DNA of 64,000 nt, from the NCBI GenBank assembly GCA_028278555.1, contig JANQEA010000064.1, positions 1 to 64,000 on the forward strand, in the 5' to 3' direction. Below, piece after piece: positions 1 to 7,701 of the stretch. This DNA comes from Candidatus Bipolaricaulota bacterium. GTDB lineage: Bacteria > Bipolaricaulota > Bipolaricaulia > UBA7950 > UBA9294. The notes beneath the pieces were generated by a model that saw nothing but the letters and a program-made list of their open reading frames with translations, was not told the DNA's origin and did not search any database. Both the position numbers and the translations under genes were made by a program. The first letter of the stretch is position 1. Every line of letters begins with the position of its first letter.

Positions 1-6
1 TCACGA

Positions 7-35
7 TTGATCGGCTTCTCGGGGGTTCCTATAAT
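7..35 (+). promoter_or_regulatory. Promoter of tRNA-Pro
   Basis: TTGATC at 7-12 and a perfect TATAAT at 30-35 are separated by 17 bases, and the tRNA begins 14 bases after the -10 box. This is a typical sigma-70 type arrangement for a stable RNA gene. Confidence 0.6.
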
Positions 36-48
36 GGCCACGCCGTCG

Positions 49-125
49 CGGGGAGTGGCGCAGCCTGGTAGCGCGCCTGCTTTGGGAGCAGGAAGTCGCT
101 GGTTCAAATCCAGTCTCCCCGACCA
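49..125 (+). tRNA. tRNA-Pro (anticodon UGG)
   Basis: A complete cloverleaf can be drawn. The acceptor arms CGGGGAG and CTCCCCG pair fully, the anticodon stem CCTGC/GCAGG encloses the loop TTTGGGA with TGG at positions 34-36, and the T loop reads TTCAAAT. The discriminator A and the terminal CCA are encoded, unlike in the two other tRNA genes of the window. It lies directly upstream of dnaX and may share its transcript. Confidence 0.95.
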
Positions 126-140
126 GGGAGTGAGAACGTC

Positions 141-1748
141 GTGAACAAAGAGCCTGAGAATCTCTCCATCTATCGTCGGTGGCGGCCGCAACGGTTCGCG
201 GACGTCGTCGGTCAAGAAGAGATCGTCCGAACGCTCCGGAATGCCGTCTCCGCCGGCACCCCGGCCCACGCCTACCTGTTCGCCGGCGAACGAGGGATCG
301 GCAAGACAACGATCGCTCGAATCCTTTCGCGCTCCGTCAACTGCCTTCGTGCGGAGGACGGAGAGCCGTGCAACGAGTGTGCCAACTGCACGACGATCCT
401 CGCCGGCCGTTCCCTCGACATCGTCGAGATCGACGGCGCGTCGAATCGAGGGATCGACCACATCCGACGACTTCGTGAGGAAGTGAGCTTCGCGCCGACC
501 GACCTGAAGCGGAAGGTCTACATCATCGACGAAGTTCACATGCTGACGAACGAGGCGTTCAACGCCCTCTTGAAGACGCTGGAGGAGCCGCCGCCGCATG
601 CGATCTTCATGTTCGCGACGACCGAGCCGTACAAGGTCCCACGAACGATCGTCTCCCGCTGCCAGGCGTTCGAGTTCCGACGAATCCCCCCGCAGCAGAT
701 CGAGGAGCATCTGGCTCGCGTCGCCGAGTCGGAAGGAGTCAGCGTCGATCCCGAGGCTCTCGCGATCCTCGCGCAGCGCGCCAACGGCGGGATGCGCGAC
801 GCGCTCGTCATGCTCGAACAGGCGATGAGCTATCAAGGAGATGCGATCTCCGCCGAGGCCGTTCTCGACATGCTCGGACTCGTCGATCGGTCGAACCAGG
901 AGGCGTTCATCGATGCGCTCCGCGCGCGCGATCAGGCCTCGGTGATCCAGACAATCGACGGTCTCGTCGATCGCGGGAAGGATCTCGAGATCTTCCTGAC
1001 CGATGTCGTGCACATTCTCCGCGATCGGCTCGCCGACGGTTCTCCATCTGTCGATGTCGACATCGAAATCGCCCGGCAGCTCCTCGCCATCAAGGGAGAG
1101 CTATTCCGATCGCTCGACCGGAGGATCCGGCTCGAGATCGGACTTCTCGATCTGCTCGCGACGCTCCCGCCATCGGCCGCCGCACCCGAGGCCCGCCCGG
1201 TAGACGAAGCCGAGACGCAAGCAGCCGATAGCGAGCCGGCGTCCGACATGTTCAGTCCGCCGGAGGCCGCCGCTTCCGAGCCGTCGGAAGAGCAGGGCGC
1301 GCCGGAGGCGGAGTCGAGGCCCCCTCCGTCTACCGCATCGGGCACCCCCGCCACGCCGGCCGTCGAGGCTCAGGAGGAGGTCCCGAGACCGGAACCGCCA
1401 CCTCCCGAGGGCTTCGATGCGACGTGGAGCGCGCTCCTCCGTGAAATCGAGCAGGATCGGATCGCCATTGCGGCGTTCCTGATCGAAGGTCGCCCGTGCC
1501 TCGCCGGATCGAGATTGGTCATCTCGTTCCATCCCGAGCACTCGTTCCATAAGGACAGCATCGAGAAGCGAGAGAACGTGCAGTACCTCGCCGGCGTGGT
1601 CCGCCGACACTTCGGAGACGGCGTCCACGTCGAGGTGGAGATCGACGAGGGCGTCGAGCGGAAGCCGCTCCCCCACGAGGTGCTTCAAGAGAAGGCTCGT
1701 CTGGTCTGCGAGGTCTTCGACGGGAAGGTCGTGAAGGAGGAACTGTGA
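141..1748 (+). CDS. dnaX: DNA polymerase III subunit gamma/tau
   Basis: This is the ATPase of the sliding-clamp loader, which loads the beta clamp at primer-template junctions. The P-loop GERGIGKT is at residues 49-56. The zinc-binding cysteines are C68, C77, C80 and C83. The Walker B stretch IIDEVHM is near residue 132, followed by the sensor motif with SRC. A Pro/Glu-rich linker (about 345-425) leads into a C-terminal domain, so the 535-residue product is of the tau type but shorter than the E. coli protein (643). The start was chosen because the conserved IYRRWRP block lies ten residues in. Its stop overlaps the start of ybaB. Confidence 0.97.
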   Translation: MNKEPENLSIYRRWRPQRFADVVGQEEIVRTLRNAVSAGTPAHAYLFAGERGIGKTTIARILSRSVNCLRAEDGEPCNECANCTTILAGRSLDIVEIDGASNRGIDHIRRLREEVSFAPTDLKRKVYIIDEVHMLTNEAFNALLKTLEEPPPHAIFMFATTEPYKVPRTIVSRCQAFEFRRIPPQQIEEHLARVAESEGVSVDPEALAILAQRANGGMRDALVMLEQAMSYQGDAISAEAVLDMLGLVDRSNQEAFIDALRARDQASVIQTIDGLVDRGKDLEIFLTDVVHILRDRLADGSPSVDVDIEIARQLLAIKGELFRSLDRRIRLEIGLLDLLATLPPSAAAPEARPVDEAETQAADSEPASDMFSPPEAAASEPSEEQGAPEAESRPPPSTASGTPATPAVEAQEEVPRPEPPPPEGFDATWSALLREIEQDRIAIAAFLIEGRPCLAGSRLVISFHPEHSFHKDSIEKRENVQYLAGVVRRHFGDGVHVEVEIDEGVERKPLPHEVLQEKARLVCEVFDGKVVKEEL

Positions 1749-2071
1749 AGGGGACGGGTGGATTCGGCAATCTGATGAAGCAGGCCAAGCGACTCCAGGA
1801 AGAGATCGAGCGCGCACAGGCGGAGATCGCCGAGATGAAGGTCGAAGCGACCGCCGGTGGCGGCATGGTCACCGCCACGGTCACCGGCCAGGGCGATCTG
1901 ACGAACCTGAAGATCGAGCGCGAGGTCGTCGATCCGGACGACATCGAGATGCTGATCGATCTCGTCATCGCGGCCGTGCAAGAAGCTCAATCGAACGCCA
2001 AGGAGGCGGCGCAGCAGAAGCTCGGGCCGCTCGCCCAGGGGATGGGTCTCCCTGGGATGCCGCTCGGCTGA
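1745..2071 (+). CDS. ybaB: YbaB/EbfC nucleoid-associated protein
   Basis: This is a small DNA-binding protein of the YbaB/EbfC family (108 residues, usual length about 100-110), known to form dimers with tweezer-like coiled arms. The N-terminal NLMKQAKRLQEEIERAQ helix and the central glycine-rich VEATAGGGMV block are typical. The GTG start overlaps the dnaX stop (GTGA), so translation is probably coupled. In many bacteria recR follows in the same operon. Here it does not, and the next gene has its own promoter. Confidence 0.92.
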   Translation: MKGTGGFGNLMKQAKRLQEEIERAQAEIAEMKVEATAGGGMVTATVTGQGDLTNLKIEREVVDPDDIEMLIDLVIAAVQEAQSNAKEAAQQKLGPLAQGMGLPGMPLG

Positions 2072-2113
2072 CTTCTGATCGCTGCCGGACGGAACCTCCC
2101 GATCTGATCTGAC

Positions 2114-2142
2114 TTGAAGCGGTTGATGCCGGGCCGTATAGT
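2114..2142 (+). promoter_or_regulatory. Promoter of the zinc-ribbon protein gene
   Basis: TTGAAG at 2114-2119 and TATAGT at 2137-2142 have a 17-base spacer. Transcription should begin near 2149, which rules out the ATG at 2145 as the start of the next gene and favours the GTG at 2175. Confidence 0.5.
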
Positions 2143-2174
2143 CGATGCAAACCGCGATTCCGCGTGGGGGAACC

Positions 2175-2894
2175 GTGCTGGCCGAAATCACACAGCTTCT
2201 CGAACTCCAAGCGACTGACGGGCAGCTCCACGAGTTCTCGATCCAGATCGATCGGCTTCGCGCCCAGCAGAAACAGACCGAGGGGCGGATCGCCAAGGAA
2301 GCGGCGGCCGTCGACCAGCTGCGCGAACGGCTCTCTCAGCTCGAACACGAGAGCCGGATGAAGAACCTCGAGGTCGACGAACTCGACGTCAACATTCGCC
2401 AGTATCAGGAGCGCCTCGACAAGGGGATCATCAGCTTCAAGGAGATGGAGGATCTCCGCGCGAAGATCGTGCTCGAACGAGGGCGGATCTCCACCATGGA
2501 GGACGAAGCGCTCACCCTGATGGACACGATCGAAGAGACCAAGCAGGGGCTGGAGCGCGCCATCGCCGATTGCGATGAGAAGACGGAACAGCTTCGATCG
2601 CAGATCGGCGAGATCGCGACCCGGATCAGCGAGCTCCAAGCGCAGGCCGCCGGTTTAACCGACGAACGGGCCGCGCTCCGCGAACGGATCCCCTCGTACC
2701 TCGTCCAGCAATACGAGACCCTTCGGGGGTCCTCTTCGGAACCGATCGCTTCGATCCAGAACGGGACATGCGCCGGCTGCAAGCTGAAACTGAGCGGGAG
2801 TACGATCGAGCGGGTTCGCGGCGGAATGGGGATCGTCACCTGTGAGCACTGCAACCGGATCCTCTATGTCGACGAGTACGACTCCGACGACTGA
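2175..2894 (+). CDS. Coiled-coil protein with C-terminal C4 zinc ribbon (CT398-like)
   Basis: About 180 residues of charged, heptad-like sequence are followed by a zinc ribbon with CAGC and, about 30 residues later, CEHC. This layout matches the conserved CT398-like / C4-type zinc-ribbon family, whose exact function is unsettled; nucleic-acid or secretion-related roles have been suggested. The product is 239 residues. The GTG start follows a GGGGG purine run at a proper distance and lies downstream of the predicted transcription start. The gene sits between the dnaX operon and the RNase P RNA gene. Confidence 0.8.
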   Translation: MLAEITQLLELQATDGQLHEFSIQIDRLRAQQKQTEGRIAKEAAAVDQLRERLSQLEHESRMKNLEVDELDVNIRQYQERLDKGIISFKEMEDLRAKIVLERGRISTMEDEALTLMDTIEETKQGLERAIADCDEKTEQLRSQIGEIATRISELQAQAAGLTDERAALRERIPSYLVQQYETLRGSSSEPIASIQNGTCAGCKLKLSGSTIERVRGGMGIVTCEHCNRILYVDEYDSDD

Positions 2895-2909
2895 CCCTCA
2901 TCCGGTTCC

Positions 2910-2940
2910 TTGACGCAGCTTCGAAGCGATTCGGTATACT
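2910..2940 (+). promoter_or_regulatory. Promoter of the RNase P RNA gene
   Basis: TTGACG at 2910-2915 and TATACT at 2935-2940 are 19 bases apart. The spacing is long, but the two boxes are strong and lie just ahead of the conserved start of the RNA. Confidence 0.5.
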
Positions 2941-2952
2941 CACCGACGAGAG

Positions 2953-3288
2953 AGGGCCAGGGAGACGCGTGCGTCATTGGCTGAGGCCAATGACGGATGA
3001 GGAAAGTCCGGACTCCACAGGGCAGGCCACTGAGGAAACCTCAGCGGGGGCGACCTCGGGAAAGTGCCACAGAGAACAGACCGCCGATGGCGGGCTTCCG
3101 AGAAGCCCGATCAGGTAAGGGTGAAACGGTGGTGTAAGAGACCACCAGCGGCTCGGGCGACCGTGCCGGCTCGGCAAACCCTGGCTGGAGCAAGGCCAAG
3201 TAGAAAGGCGCTTGAGAGTGACCCGCTCGATGCCTTCGGGTAGGCCGCATAGATGGATGTCTCCCCACGACAGGATCCGGCTTATCGG
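2953..3288 (+). ncRNA. rnpB: RNase P RNA, bacterial type A
   Basis: This is the catalytic RNA that removes tRNA 5' leaders. The universally conserved blocks appear in order: GAGGAAAGTCCGGACTCC near 2999, CACAGAGAACAGACCGCC near 3067, GGTAAGGGTGAAACGGTG near 3113 with GAGACCACCAGC after it, GGCTCGGCAAACCC near 3168, and GGATCCGGCTTAT at the 3' end. The 3' terminal block pairs with the 5' conserved core. The ends are approximate (a few bases). Confidence 0.95.
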
Positions 3289-3309
3289 CTCTCTCTCGCT
3301 TCGATCACG

Positions 3310-3696
3310 ATGAAACGTCGAATCTGGTGGGGAGTCCTCATCGTCTACGCCGGGGCGATCTTCGCCCTCTCGCACACGCCCGTCGCCGTGGGAGAGCCCC
3401 CATTCCCACACTTCGACAAGTGCGTCCACGCGGCGGAGTTTGCGCTCTTCTTCGTCCTCGCATGGAAGGCGCTGAATCGAAAGGCACTTCCGGCCTTCCT
3501 CCTCACCGCGTTCTATGCCGGCACAGACGAGCTCCATCAGCTGTTCGTCGCCACACGCACCGCCAGCGCCCTCGACTGGATCGCCGACCTGCTCGGCGCG
3601 GCGGTCGCACTCGCTCTTCTCGTGTTCGGCCCGCGCTTGTTGGGCTTTCTCCGGCACCGTATACTTGGCCGAAACCATTCAAAGGCAGAGTTCTAG
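3310..3696 (+). CDS. VanZ-like small membrane protein
   Basis: The 128-residue product is mostly hydrophobic, with about four membrane segments. It carries the VanZ-family signature of an acidic/His pair (FDKCVHAAEF), then DELHQ and a following D in SALDWIADLLGA. VanZ itself affects teicoplanin resistance, but most family members have no assigned role. I chose the ATG at 3310 because the longer reading frame starts inside the RNase P RNA gene. It is followed closely by the zinc peptidase gene. Confidence 0.8.
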   Translation: MKRRIWWGVLIVYAGAIFALSHTPVAVGEPPFPHFDKCVHAAEFALFFVLAWKALNRKALPAFLLTAFYAGTDELHQLFVATRTASALDWIADLLGAAVALALLVFGPRLLGFLRHRILGRNHSKAEF

Positions 3697-3697
3697 C

Positions 3698-4387
3698 ATG
3701 GTGTGGGGATTCCCGCTCTTCTTCGGTCCGAGCTTCTTGATCCTGATCCCGGCGATCGCGTTCGCCGCCTATGCCCAATGGAAGATCCGCTCGACCTACG
3801 CACGGCACGCGCGTCTCGAGTCGACCGGCGCGTTCACGGCGCGAGCCGCCGCATCCCGACTCCTCACAGCCGCCGGAATCGACGACGTCACGGTCGAGTC
3901 GACGAATCGGCGTCTCTCCGACCACTACGATCCGCGTCGAAAGGTCCTCCGCCTCTCCGCGCCCGACTCCTCGTCGATCGCGGCCATCGGGGTCGCGGCA
4001 CACGAAGCGGGGCACGCGATCCAGCACGCCAAGGCGTACGGCCCCCTCTCGCTGCGGACGGCGATCGTCCCGGTCGCCAACTTCGGATCGCAGCTCGCCC
4101 TGCCGTTGTTCTTGATCGGGCTCTTCATGCGATATCCACCGCTCGTCACCGCTGGAATCGTCGCCTTCTCGGCCGCGGTCTTGTTCACGCTGGTCACGCT
4201 CCCGGTCGAGTTCGACGCCAGCCGGCGCGCCGTCGGCGCGCTCCGTGAGGCCGCGATCGTCAACGAATCGGAGCTCACCGCCGTCAAGGAAGTCCTGTTC
4301 GCAGCGGCCCTCACCTATGTCGCCGCCGCCGCGATGGCCGCCCTCCAGCTGGTGATGCTCCTCTCCCTCGGGGGACGGAGACGATGA
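3698..4387 (+). CDS. Membrane zinc metallopeptidase, YugP family
   Basis: This is a 229-residue integral membrane protein with an N-terminal hydrophobic segment and three more in the C-terminal half. The zinc motif HEAGH is at residues 102-106, and the later LPVEFDASRRA stretch supplies the usual third ligand region. This matches the YugP / neutral zinc metallopeptidase family (about 225-230 residues). The substrate is not known. The start is one base after the upstream gene's stop, and the end overlaps rpe by ATGA, so the three genes are probably co-transcribed. Confidence 0.85.
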   Translation: MVWGFPLFFGPSFLILIPAIAFAAYAQWKIRSTYARHARLESTGAFTARAAASRLLTAAGIDDVTVESTNRRLSDHYDPRRKVLRLSAPDSSSIAAIGVAAHEAGHAIQHAKAYGPLSLRTAIVPVANFGSQLALPLFLIGLFMRYPPLVTAGIVAFSAAVLFTLVTLPVEFDASRRAVGALREAAIVNESELTAVKEVLFAAALTYVAAAAMAALQLVMLLSLGGRRR

Positions 4388-5028
4388 AACTCTCGCCGTC
4401 TCTGCTCTCCGCCGACTTCGCCTGTCTTCACGAGAGTGCGCGGACGGTCGAGTCGGTCGCCGATCGTTTCCATTGGGACGTCATGGACGGACACTTCGTC
4501 CCCAACTTGACGTTCGGACCGTCGGTCGTCAACGCGCTCCGGCGCCGTCTCGACCGCCCGTTCGACATTCATTTGATGATCGATCATCCGCTCGAGTACA
4601 CCCCGCAATTCGACGTCCGCAGCGACGATTCGATCATCTTTCACGTCGAGTCGGACGACGAGCCGACGGCCGTTCTCGAAGCGATCGAGACGGCATCGGC
4701 ACGCGCCGGCATCACCCTCCGCCCGGGGACACCGCTCGAGCGGATCGAGCCCTACCTCGACGCCGTCTCGCTCGTCTTGGTGATGAGCGTCGAGCCCGGG
4801 TTCGGCGGTCAGGCGTTCCTTCCGGACGCGATCGAGCGGATCCGAGCCATCCACGAGCAAATCGGCGATCGCCCGATCGAGATTGCCGTCGACGGCGGGA
4901 TCCACGCCGGAAACGTCCGGTCGGTCGTCGACGCCGGCGCAGAGATCATCATCGCCGGGTCGGCGATCTTCGGACAGCCGGATCCGATCGCCGCGGCCGC
5001 AGCGATCCGGGAGGCGGCCGAAGGCTAG
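4384..5028 (+). CDS. rpe: Ribulose-phosphate 3-epimerase
   Basis: The enzyme interconverts D-ribulose 5-phosphate and D-xylulose 5-phosphate in the pentose phosphate pathway. The TIM-barrel landmarks are all present: SPSLLSADF at the N-terminus, the metal/catalytic block WDVMDGHFVPN, DIHLMI with a nearby HP, the phosphate loop VEPGFGGQ, the catalytic-aspartate motif VDGGI and the closing IIAGSAIFG. The length (214) is usual for the family. It starts inside the stop of the upstream peptidase gene. Confidence 0.96.
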   Translation: MKLSPSLLSADFACLHESARTVESVADRFHWDVMDGHFVPNLTFGPSVVNALRRRLDRPFDIHLMIDHPLEYTPQFDVRSDDSIIFHVESDDEPTAVLEAIETASARAGITLRPGTPLERIEPYLDAVSLVLVMSVEPGFGGQAFLPDAIERIRAIHEQIGDRPIEIAVDGGIHAGNVRSVVDAGAEIIIAGSAIFGQPDPIAAAAAIREAAEG

Positions 5029-5229
5029 AGACGTTTCACGCCCACCCCAAGTGGAAGGGCGACAACGTTCGCCGACGCGGTCGTTCCCCGAACAGCGGAA
5101 CTCCTTGCCCTTCAGCTTCCGCTGGAACACAAGATGCGTGCTACGTCACCCACGGCATGTTTCGACCCAAGGGCGAAACTGCCACCTGATTGGTACCTCG
5201 CACCAATCAGGCAGGCGATAACAGGGCGC

Positions 5230-5252
5230 CTACCCGGGCTTTGCCCGGGTAG
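5230..5252 (+). terminator. Hairpin, 10-bp arms
   Basis: CTACCCGGGC, loop TTT, GCCCGGGTAG. The stem is perfect and very GC-rich, with no U tract. It is probably a bidirectional terminator or mRNA 3'-end stabiliser downstream of rpe. Confidence 0.55.
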
Positions 5253-5256
5253 CTTG

Positions 5257-5283
5257 GGAGTTTGGCGCTTCGCGCCAAACTCC
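5257..5283 (+). terminator. Hairpin, 12-bp arms
   Basis: GGAGTTTGGCGC and GCGCCAAACTCC form a perfect stem around a TTC loop, five bases after the previous hairpin. No U tract follows on either strand. Confidence 0.55.
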
Positions 5284-5321
5284 TGTCCTCGGAACACAGC
5301 TTCTCGCCCGTCGACAACTCC

Positions 5322-5361
5322 AAAGGGAAAGGCGACAGCAAATGCTGCCGCCTTTCCCTTT
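5322..5361 (-). terminator. Hairpin at the 3' end of tRNA-Val
   Basis: Arms of 19 bases with one mismatch enclose a two-base loop, written as AAAGGGAAAGGCGACAGCA on the plus strand. The stem begins at the discriminator base of tRNA-Val, so it lies immediately 3' of the tRNA on the minus strand and ends in pyrimidine/purine-rich sequence rather than a U run. Confidence 0.5.
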
Positions 5362-5433
5362 GGGCGATACAGGGCTCGAACCTGTGACCTTTCGGATGTG
5401 ACCCGAACGCTCTCCCAACTGAGCTAATCGCCC
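5361..5433 (-). tRNA. tRNA-Val (anticodon CAC)
   Basis: On the minus strand, acceptor GGGCGAT pairs with ATCGCCC. The D arm reads GCTCAGTTGGGAGAGC, and the anticodon stem TTCGG/CCGAA holds the loop GTCACAT with CAC at positions 34-36. The T arm ACAGG/CCTGT encloses TTCGAGC. CCA is not encoded. Confidence 0.95.
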
Positions 5434-5449
5434 GTACTACCTGCGTCCC

Positions 5450-5455
5450 ATTGTA
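5450..5455 (-). promoter_or_regulatory. Extended -10 of tRNA-Val
   Basis: On the minus strand the sequence TGGTACAAT is an extended -10 element (TGN-TACAAT) 16 bases ahead of the tRNA. No good -35 box is visible. Confidence 0.4.
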
Positions 5456-5544
5456 CCAAGAGTCTCGACGGAATGGGAGATGCCTGCAACCAACTCTGGC
5501 ACGCTATCCATCCAGGAGTTTCGCGTATCGAACGAAGCTCCTAC

Positions 5545-5571
5545 GTGACGCAGCCCTTTGGGCTGCGTCAC
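5545..5571 (-). terminator. Terminator hairpin of the rplU-rng operon
   Basis: GTGACGCAGCCC, loop TTT, GGGCTGCGTCAC: a perfect 12-bp stem that includes the rng stop codon. It lacks a U tract, like the other hairpins near here. Confidence 0.6.
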
Positions 5572-6815
5572 GCGTCAAACTTCGCGTTCTCCAGCATGTC
5601 GGCGAGGCTCTCTCCCTGCCGCTTCCGCGTGATCTCGACCAATCCAAGCGCCGTCATGTCGACGAAGTCGGCCGACACGCGATCGTTTCGCAGCTCGGCT
5701 TTCACTTTTTCGATCACCCGGTTCACGTCCTTCGGGTTCTCCATGTCGACGAAGTCGACGATGATGATCCCGCTGATCTGTCGGAGCCTCAGCTGACGGG
5801 CGATCTCCGTCGCGGCCTCCAGGTTCGTGTTCAGGATCGCCGCATGCTGATTCCGGTGCCGTACGTCCCCGCCAGTGTTGACGTCGATCGCGATCAGCGC
5901 TTCCGTCTCGTCGATGACCAGCGAGCCTCCACCGGCAAGCGGAACGCGGCGGGACAGGCTCTGCTGGATCTGCTCCTCGACCCGATACTTGTCGAACAGC
6001 GCCTGCTTCCCCTCGTGCGTCCGGATCCGTTCCTTGTACTTCGCCATCTGCATGTAGTCGAGGAACGAGTGGATCTTCTCGCGGAAGAACGGCGAATCGA
6101 CGATCACCGATTCCGTGTCCGGATCGAGACGATCGCGGAGGACCGTCTGGATCAGTCCCATCCCCTTGTACAGCAGGCGCGACTTCGAGGCCTTGTCGGC
6201 GGCCGATTTCACGCTGTCCCAGGTTTCGACCAGCAGGCGGAAGTCCCGTTCGAGATCCTCGTCGGAGGCCCACTTCGACGCCGTCCTCGCGATCATCCCC
6301 TCGTGCGGTCGGCGGAGCGCACGCGCGATCTTCCGGATCCGGCGCTGATCGCGGACGTTCTCGATCCGCCGCGAGACGCCGAGACGCTCCTCGTTCGGGA
6401 GATAGACCCAGAATCTGCCGGGGAGGCTGATCTTCGTCGTCCCCTGCGGGTTCTTGTTGCCGATCCCTTCGCGACGAACCTGGAGCGTCAGCATCTGCCC
6501 CTGCCGGAGGATCTTGGTGATCGGGACGTCGCTCTGCCAGGGTTTCACGCCCGCGGCGTCGAGGAGCCGATCGTTCAGCTCGTTCCGCGACAGAAATAGG
6601 CTCCGCCGCTCGCCGATGTCGACGAACGCAGACCCCAGGCCCGGGAGGACGTCCTCCACACGACCGCGATAGATGTTCCCGACCAGCTTCTCCTGCGAGG
6701 GGTGCCCGTAGTAGATCTCCATCAACCGGTCCCCCTCGATCAGGGCGACACGGGTTCGCTTCTCATCCTGGTCGGCCCCATCGACCGAAATCAGGATTCG
6801 TTTTTCGGCAGTGAT
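5568..6815 (-). CDS. rng: Ribonuclease G/E family endoribonuclease
   Basis: This is an endoribonuclease for rRNA maturation and mRNA decay. An S1-like N-terminal region (NIYRGRVEDVLPGLGSAFVDIG) is followed by the catalytic core, with metal-binding aspartates in IDVNTGG and VDFVDM. The protein ends right after TRKRQGESLADML, before the CPxCxG zinc-link cysteines of E. coli RNase E/G. The start is unusual. Conserved N-terminal sequence (KRILISVDGADQDEKRTRVA) continues upstream of the first ATG (6725) to an in-frame stop without any ATG, GTG or TTG except a TTG next to that ATG. I place the start at an ATC (6815) five bases after AAGGTG, giving 415 residues. The start region overlaps the end of folK, and the gene is last in its operon. 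Confidence 0.85.
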   Translation of the reverse strand: MTAEKRILISVDGADQDEKRTRVALIEGDRLMEIYYGHPSQEKLVGNIYRGRVEDVLPGLGSAFVDIGERRSLFLSRNELNDRLLDAAGVKPWQSDVPITKILRQGQMLTLQVRREGIGNKNPQGTTKISLPGRFWVYLPNEERLGVSRRIENVRDQRRIRKIARALRRPHEGMIARTASKWASDEDLERDFRLLVETWDSVKSAADKASKSRLLYKGMGLIQTVLRDRLDPDTESVIVDSPFFREKIHSFLDYMQMAKYKERIRTHEGKQALFDKYRVEEQIQQSLSRRVPLAGGGSLVIDETEALIAIDVNTGGDVRHRNQHAAILNTNLEAATEIARQLRLRQISGIIIVDFVDMENPKDVNRVIEKVKAELRNDRVSADFVDMTALGLVEITRKRQGESLADMLENAKFDA

Positions 6816-7297
6816 CTCGTCACCTTCTTTCCCTCATCGAGTCGTTCCAGCATCTGCGTGTAGTCCATTCCATTGCGGGGATCGGCGAGCCGGGGTGCAA
6901 TCTCCACCAGCGGGACGAGGACGAACCGTCGCTCGTGCATCCTCGGATGCGGAATCGTCAGTCGATCGTCCGTGAGCACTCGGTCGCCGTAGAGGAGGAT
7001 GTCGATGTCGAGGGTTCTCGGTCCGAAGCGCACACCGGTGGGCTCCCGACCGAAAAGACCCTCGACTCGCTTGCATGTTTTCAGGAGCTCGTCCGGCGTG
7101 AGGCGCGTCGTGCCGCGGACGACCTGGTTGAGATACCACGGCTGGTCCTCCACGCCGACCGGCTCCGTCTCGTAGACCGACGAGCGCGCCTCGATCGTCA
7201 CGCCGCTCCGCTCGAGCTCCGCGATCCCCTCTGCAAGCACTTCGTGCCGATCTCCCAGGTTCGATCCGAGACAGAGGAAGATCGTCATCTCGCTCAT
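6791..7297 (-). CDS. folK: 2-amino-4-hydroxy-6-hydroxymethyldihydropteridine diphosphokinase
   Basis: The enzyme transfers pyrophosphate from ATP to hydroxymethyl-dihydropterin in folate synthesis. The 168-residue protein has the family landmarks: LCLGSNLGDR at the N-terminus, SSVYETEPVG, DQPWYLNQV, the signature RFGPRTLDIDILLYGD and IPHPRMHERRFVL. Its ATG overlaps the end of folB (ATGA) and its 3' end overlaps the presumed start region of rng. Folate genes embedded behind ribosomal protein genes suggest one long transcript. Confidence 0.96.
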   Translation of the reverse strand: MSEMTIFLCLGSNLGDRHEVLAEGIAELERSGVTIEARSSVYETEPVGVEDQPWYLNQVVRGTTRLTPDELLKTCKRVEGLFGREPTGVRFGPRTLDIDILLYGDRVLTDDRLTIPHPRMHERRFVLVPLVEIAPRLADPRNGMDYTQMLERLDEGKKVTRSLPKNES

Positions 7298-7701
7298 CGT
7301 CTCCGTCGCCTCACTTCGGCGATCGCGCGATCGACATCGCCCAGGCCGGGAGGCGCGAGCTTCGCAACGCGGACCGTCACCGCGGAGATCGTCTCGAACC
7401 TCGCAAGCAGTCCGCTTGCGATCGCGCCGGCGAATGACTCGATGAGGTTGAATGTCCGCCGGTCGTTGATCTCGCGCACAAGGTCGGCGATCGCTTGGTA
7501 GTCGATCGTATCGGTGAGTTCGTCCGTTTCGATCCCGTCAACAGCCAGAGACTCAATGTCGATGTCGATCTCGAAACGGTTTCCGTGCTCGCGTTCCTCG
7601 GGATGGACTCCGTGATAGCCCGTCAGGCGGATCCTCGACAGCCGCAACCGCAATTCGGCCGGACCTTCGATCTCGCCCCTCAGACGGCTCTGAGGTTCCA
7701 C
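7294..7701 (-). CDS. folB: Dihydroneopterin aldolase
   Basis: The enzyme cleaves dihydroneopterin to hydroxymethyl-dihydropterin, the substrate of the adjacent FolK. Recognisable parts are GYHGVHPEEREHGNRFEIDI (substrate-binding Glu), the TIDYQAIADLVRE helix, FNLIESFAGAIA and the TVRVAKLAPPG block. The 135 residues include about 15 extra N-terminal residues, so the true start could be slightly downstream. About 170 bases without a clear gene separate it from rplT. Confidence 0.93.
   Translation of the reverse strand: MEPQSRLRGEIEGPAELRLRLSRIRLTGYHGVHPEEREHGNRFEIDIDIESLAVDGIETDELTDTIDYQAIADLVREINDRRTFNLIESFAGAIASGLLARFETISAVTVRVAKLAPPGLGDVDRAIAEVRRRRR

Larger units (their letters stand above)
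5029..5360. other. Non-coding gap with three strong hairpins
   Basis: No convincing gene lies between rpe and tRNA-Val. The gap holds three near-perfect inverted repeats, listed separately, that end the convergent transcripts of rpe (plus) and tRNA-Val (minus). A short stretch near 5190-5215 also contains a repeated ACCAATCAGG-like word. Confidence 0.6.

Noticed and set aside
5451..6599. 382-codon plus-strand frame opposite rng
   Set aside because: Antisense shadow of a well-conserved gene; composition is arginine/aspartate/leucine-biased and matches nothing.
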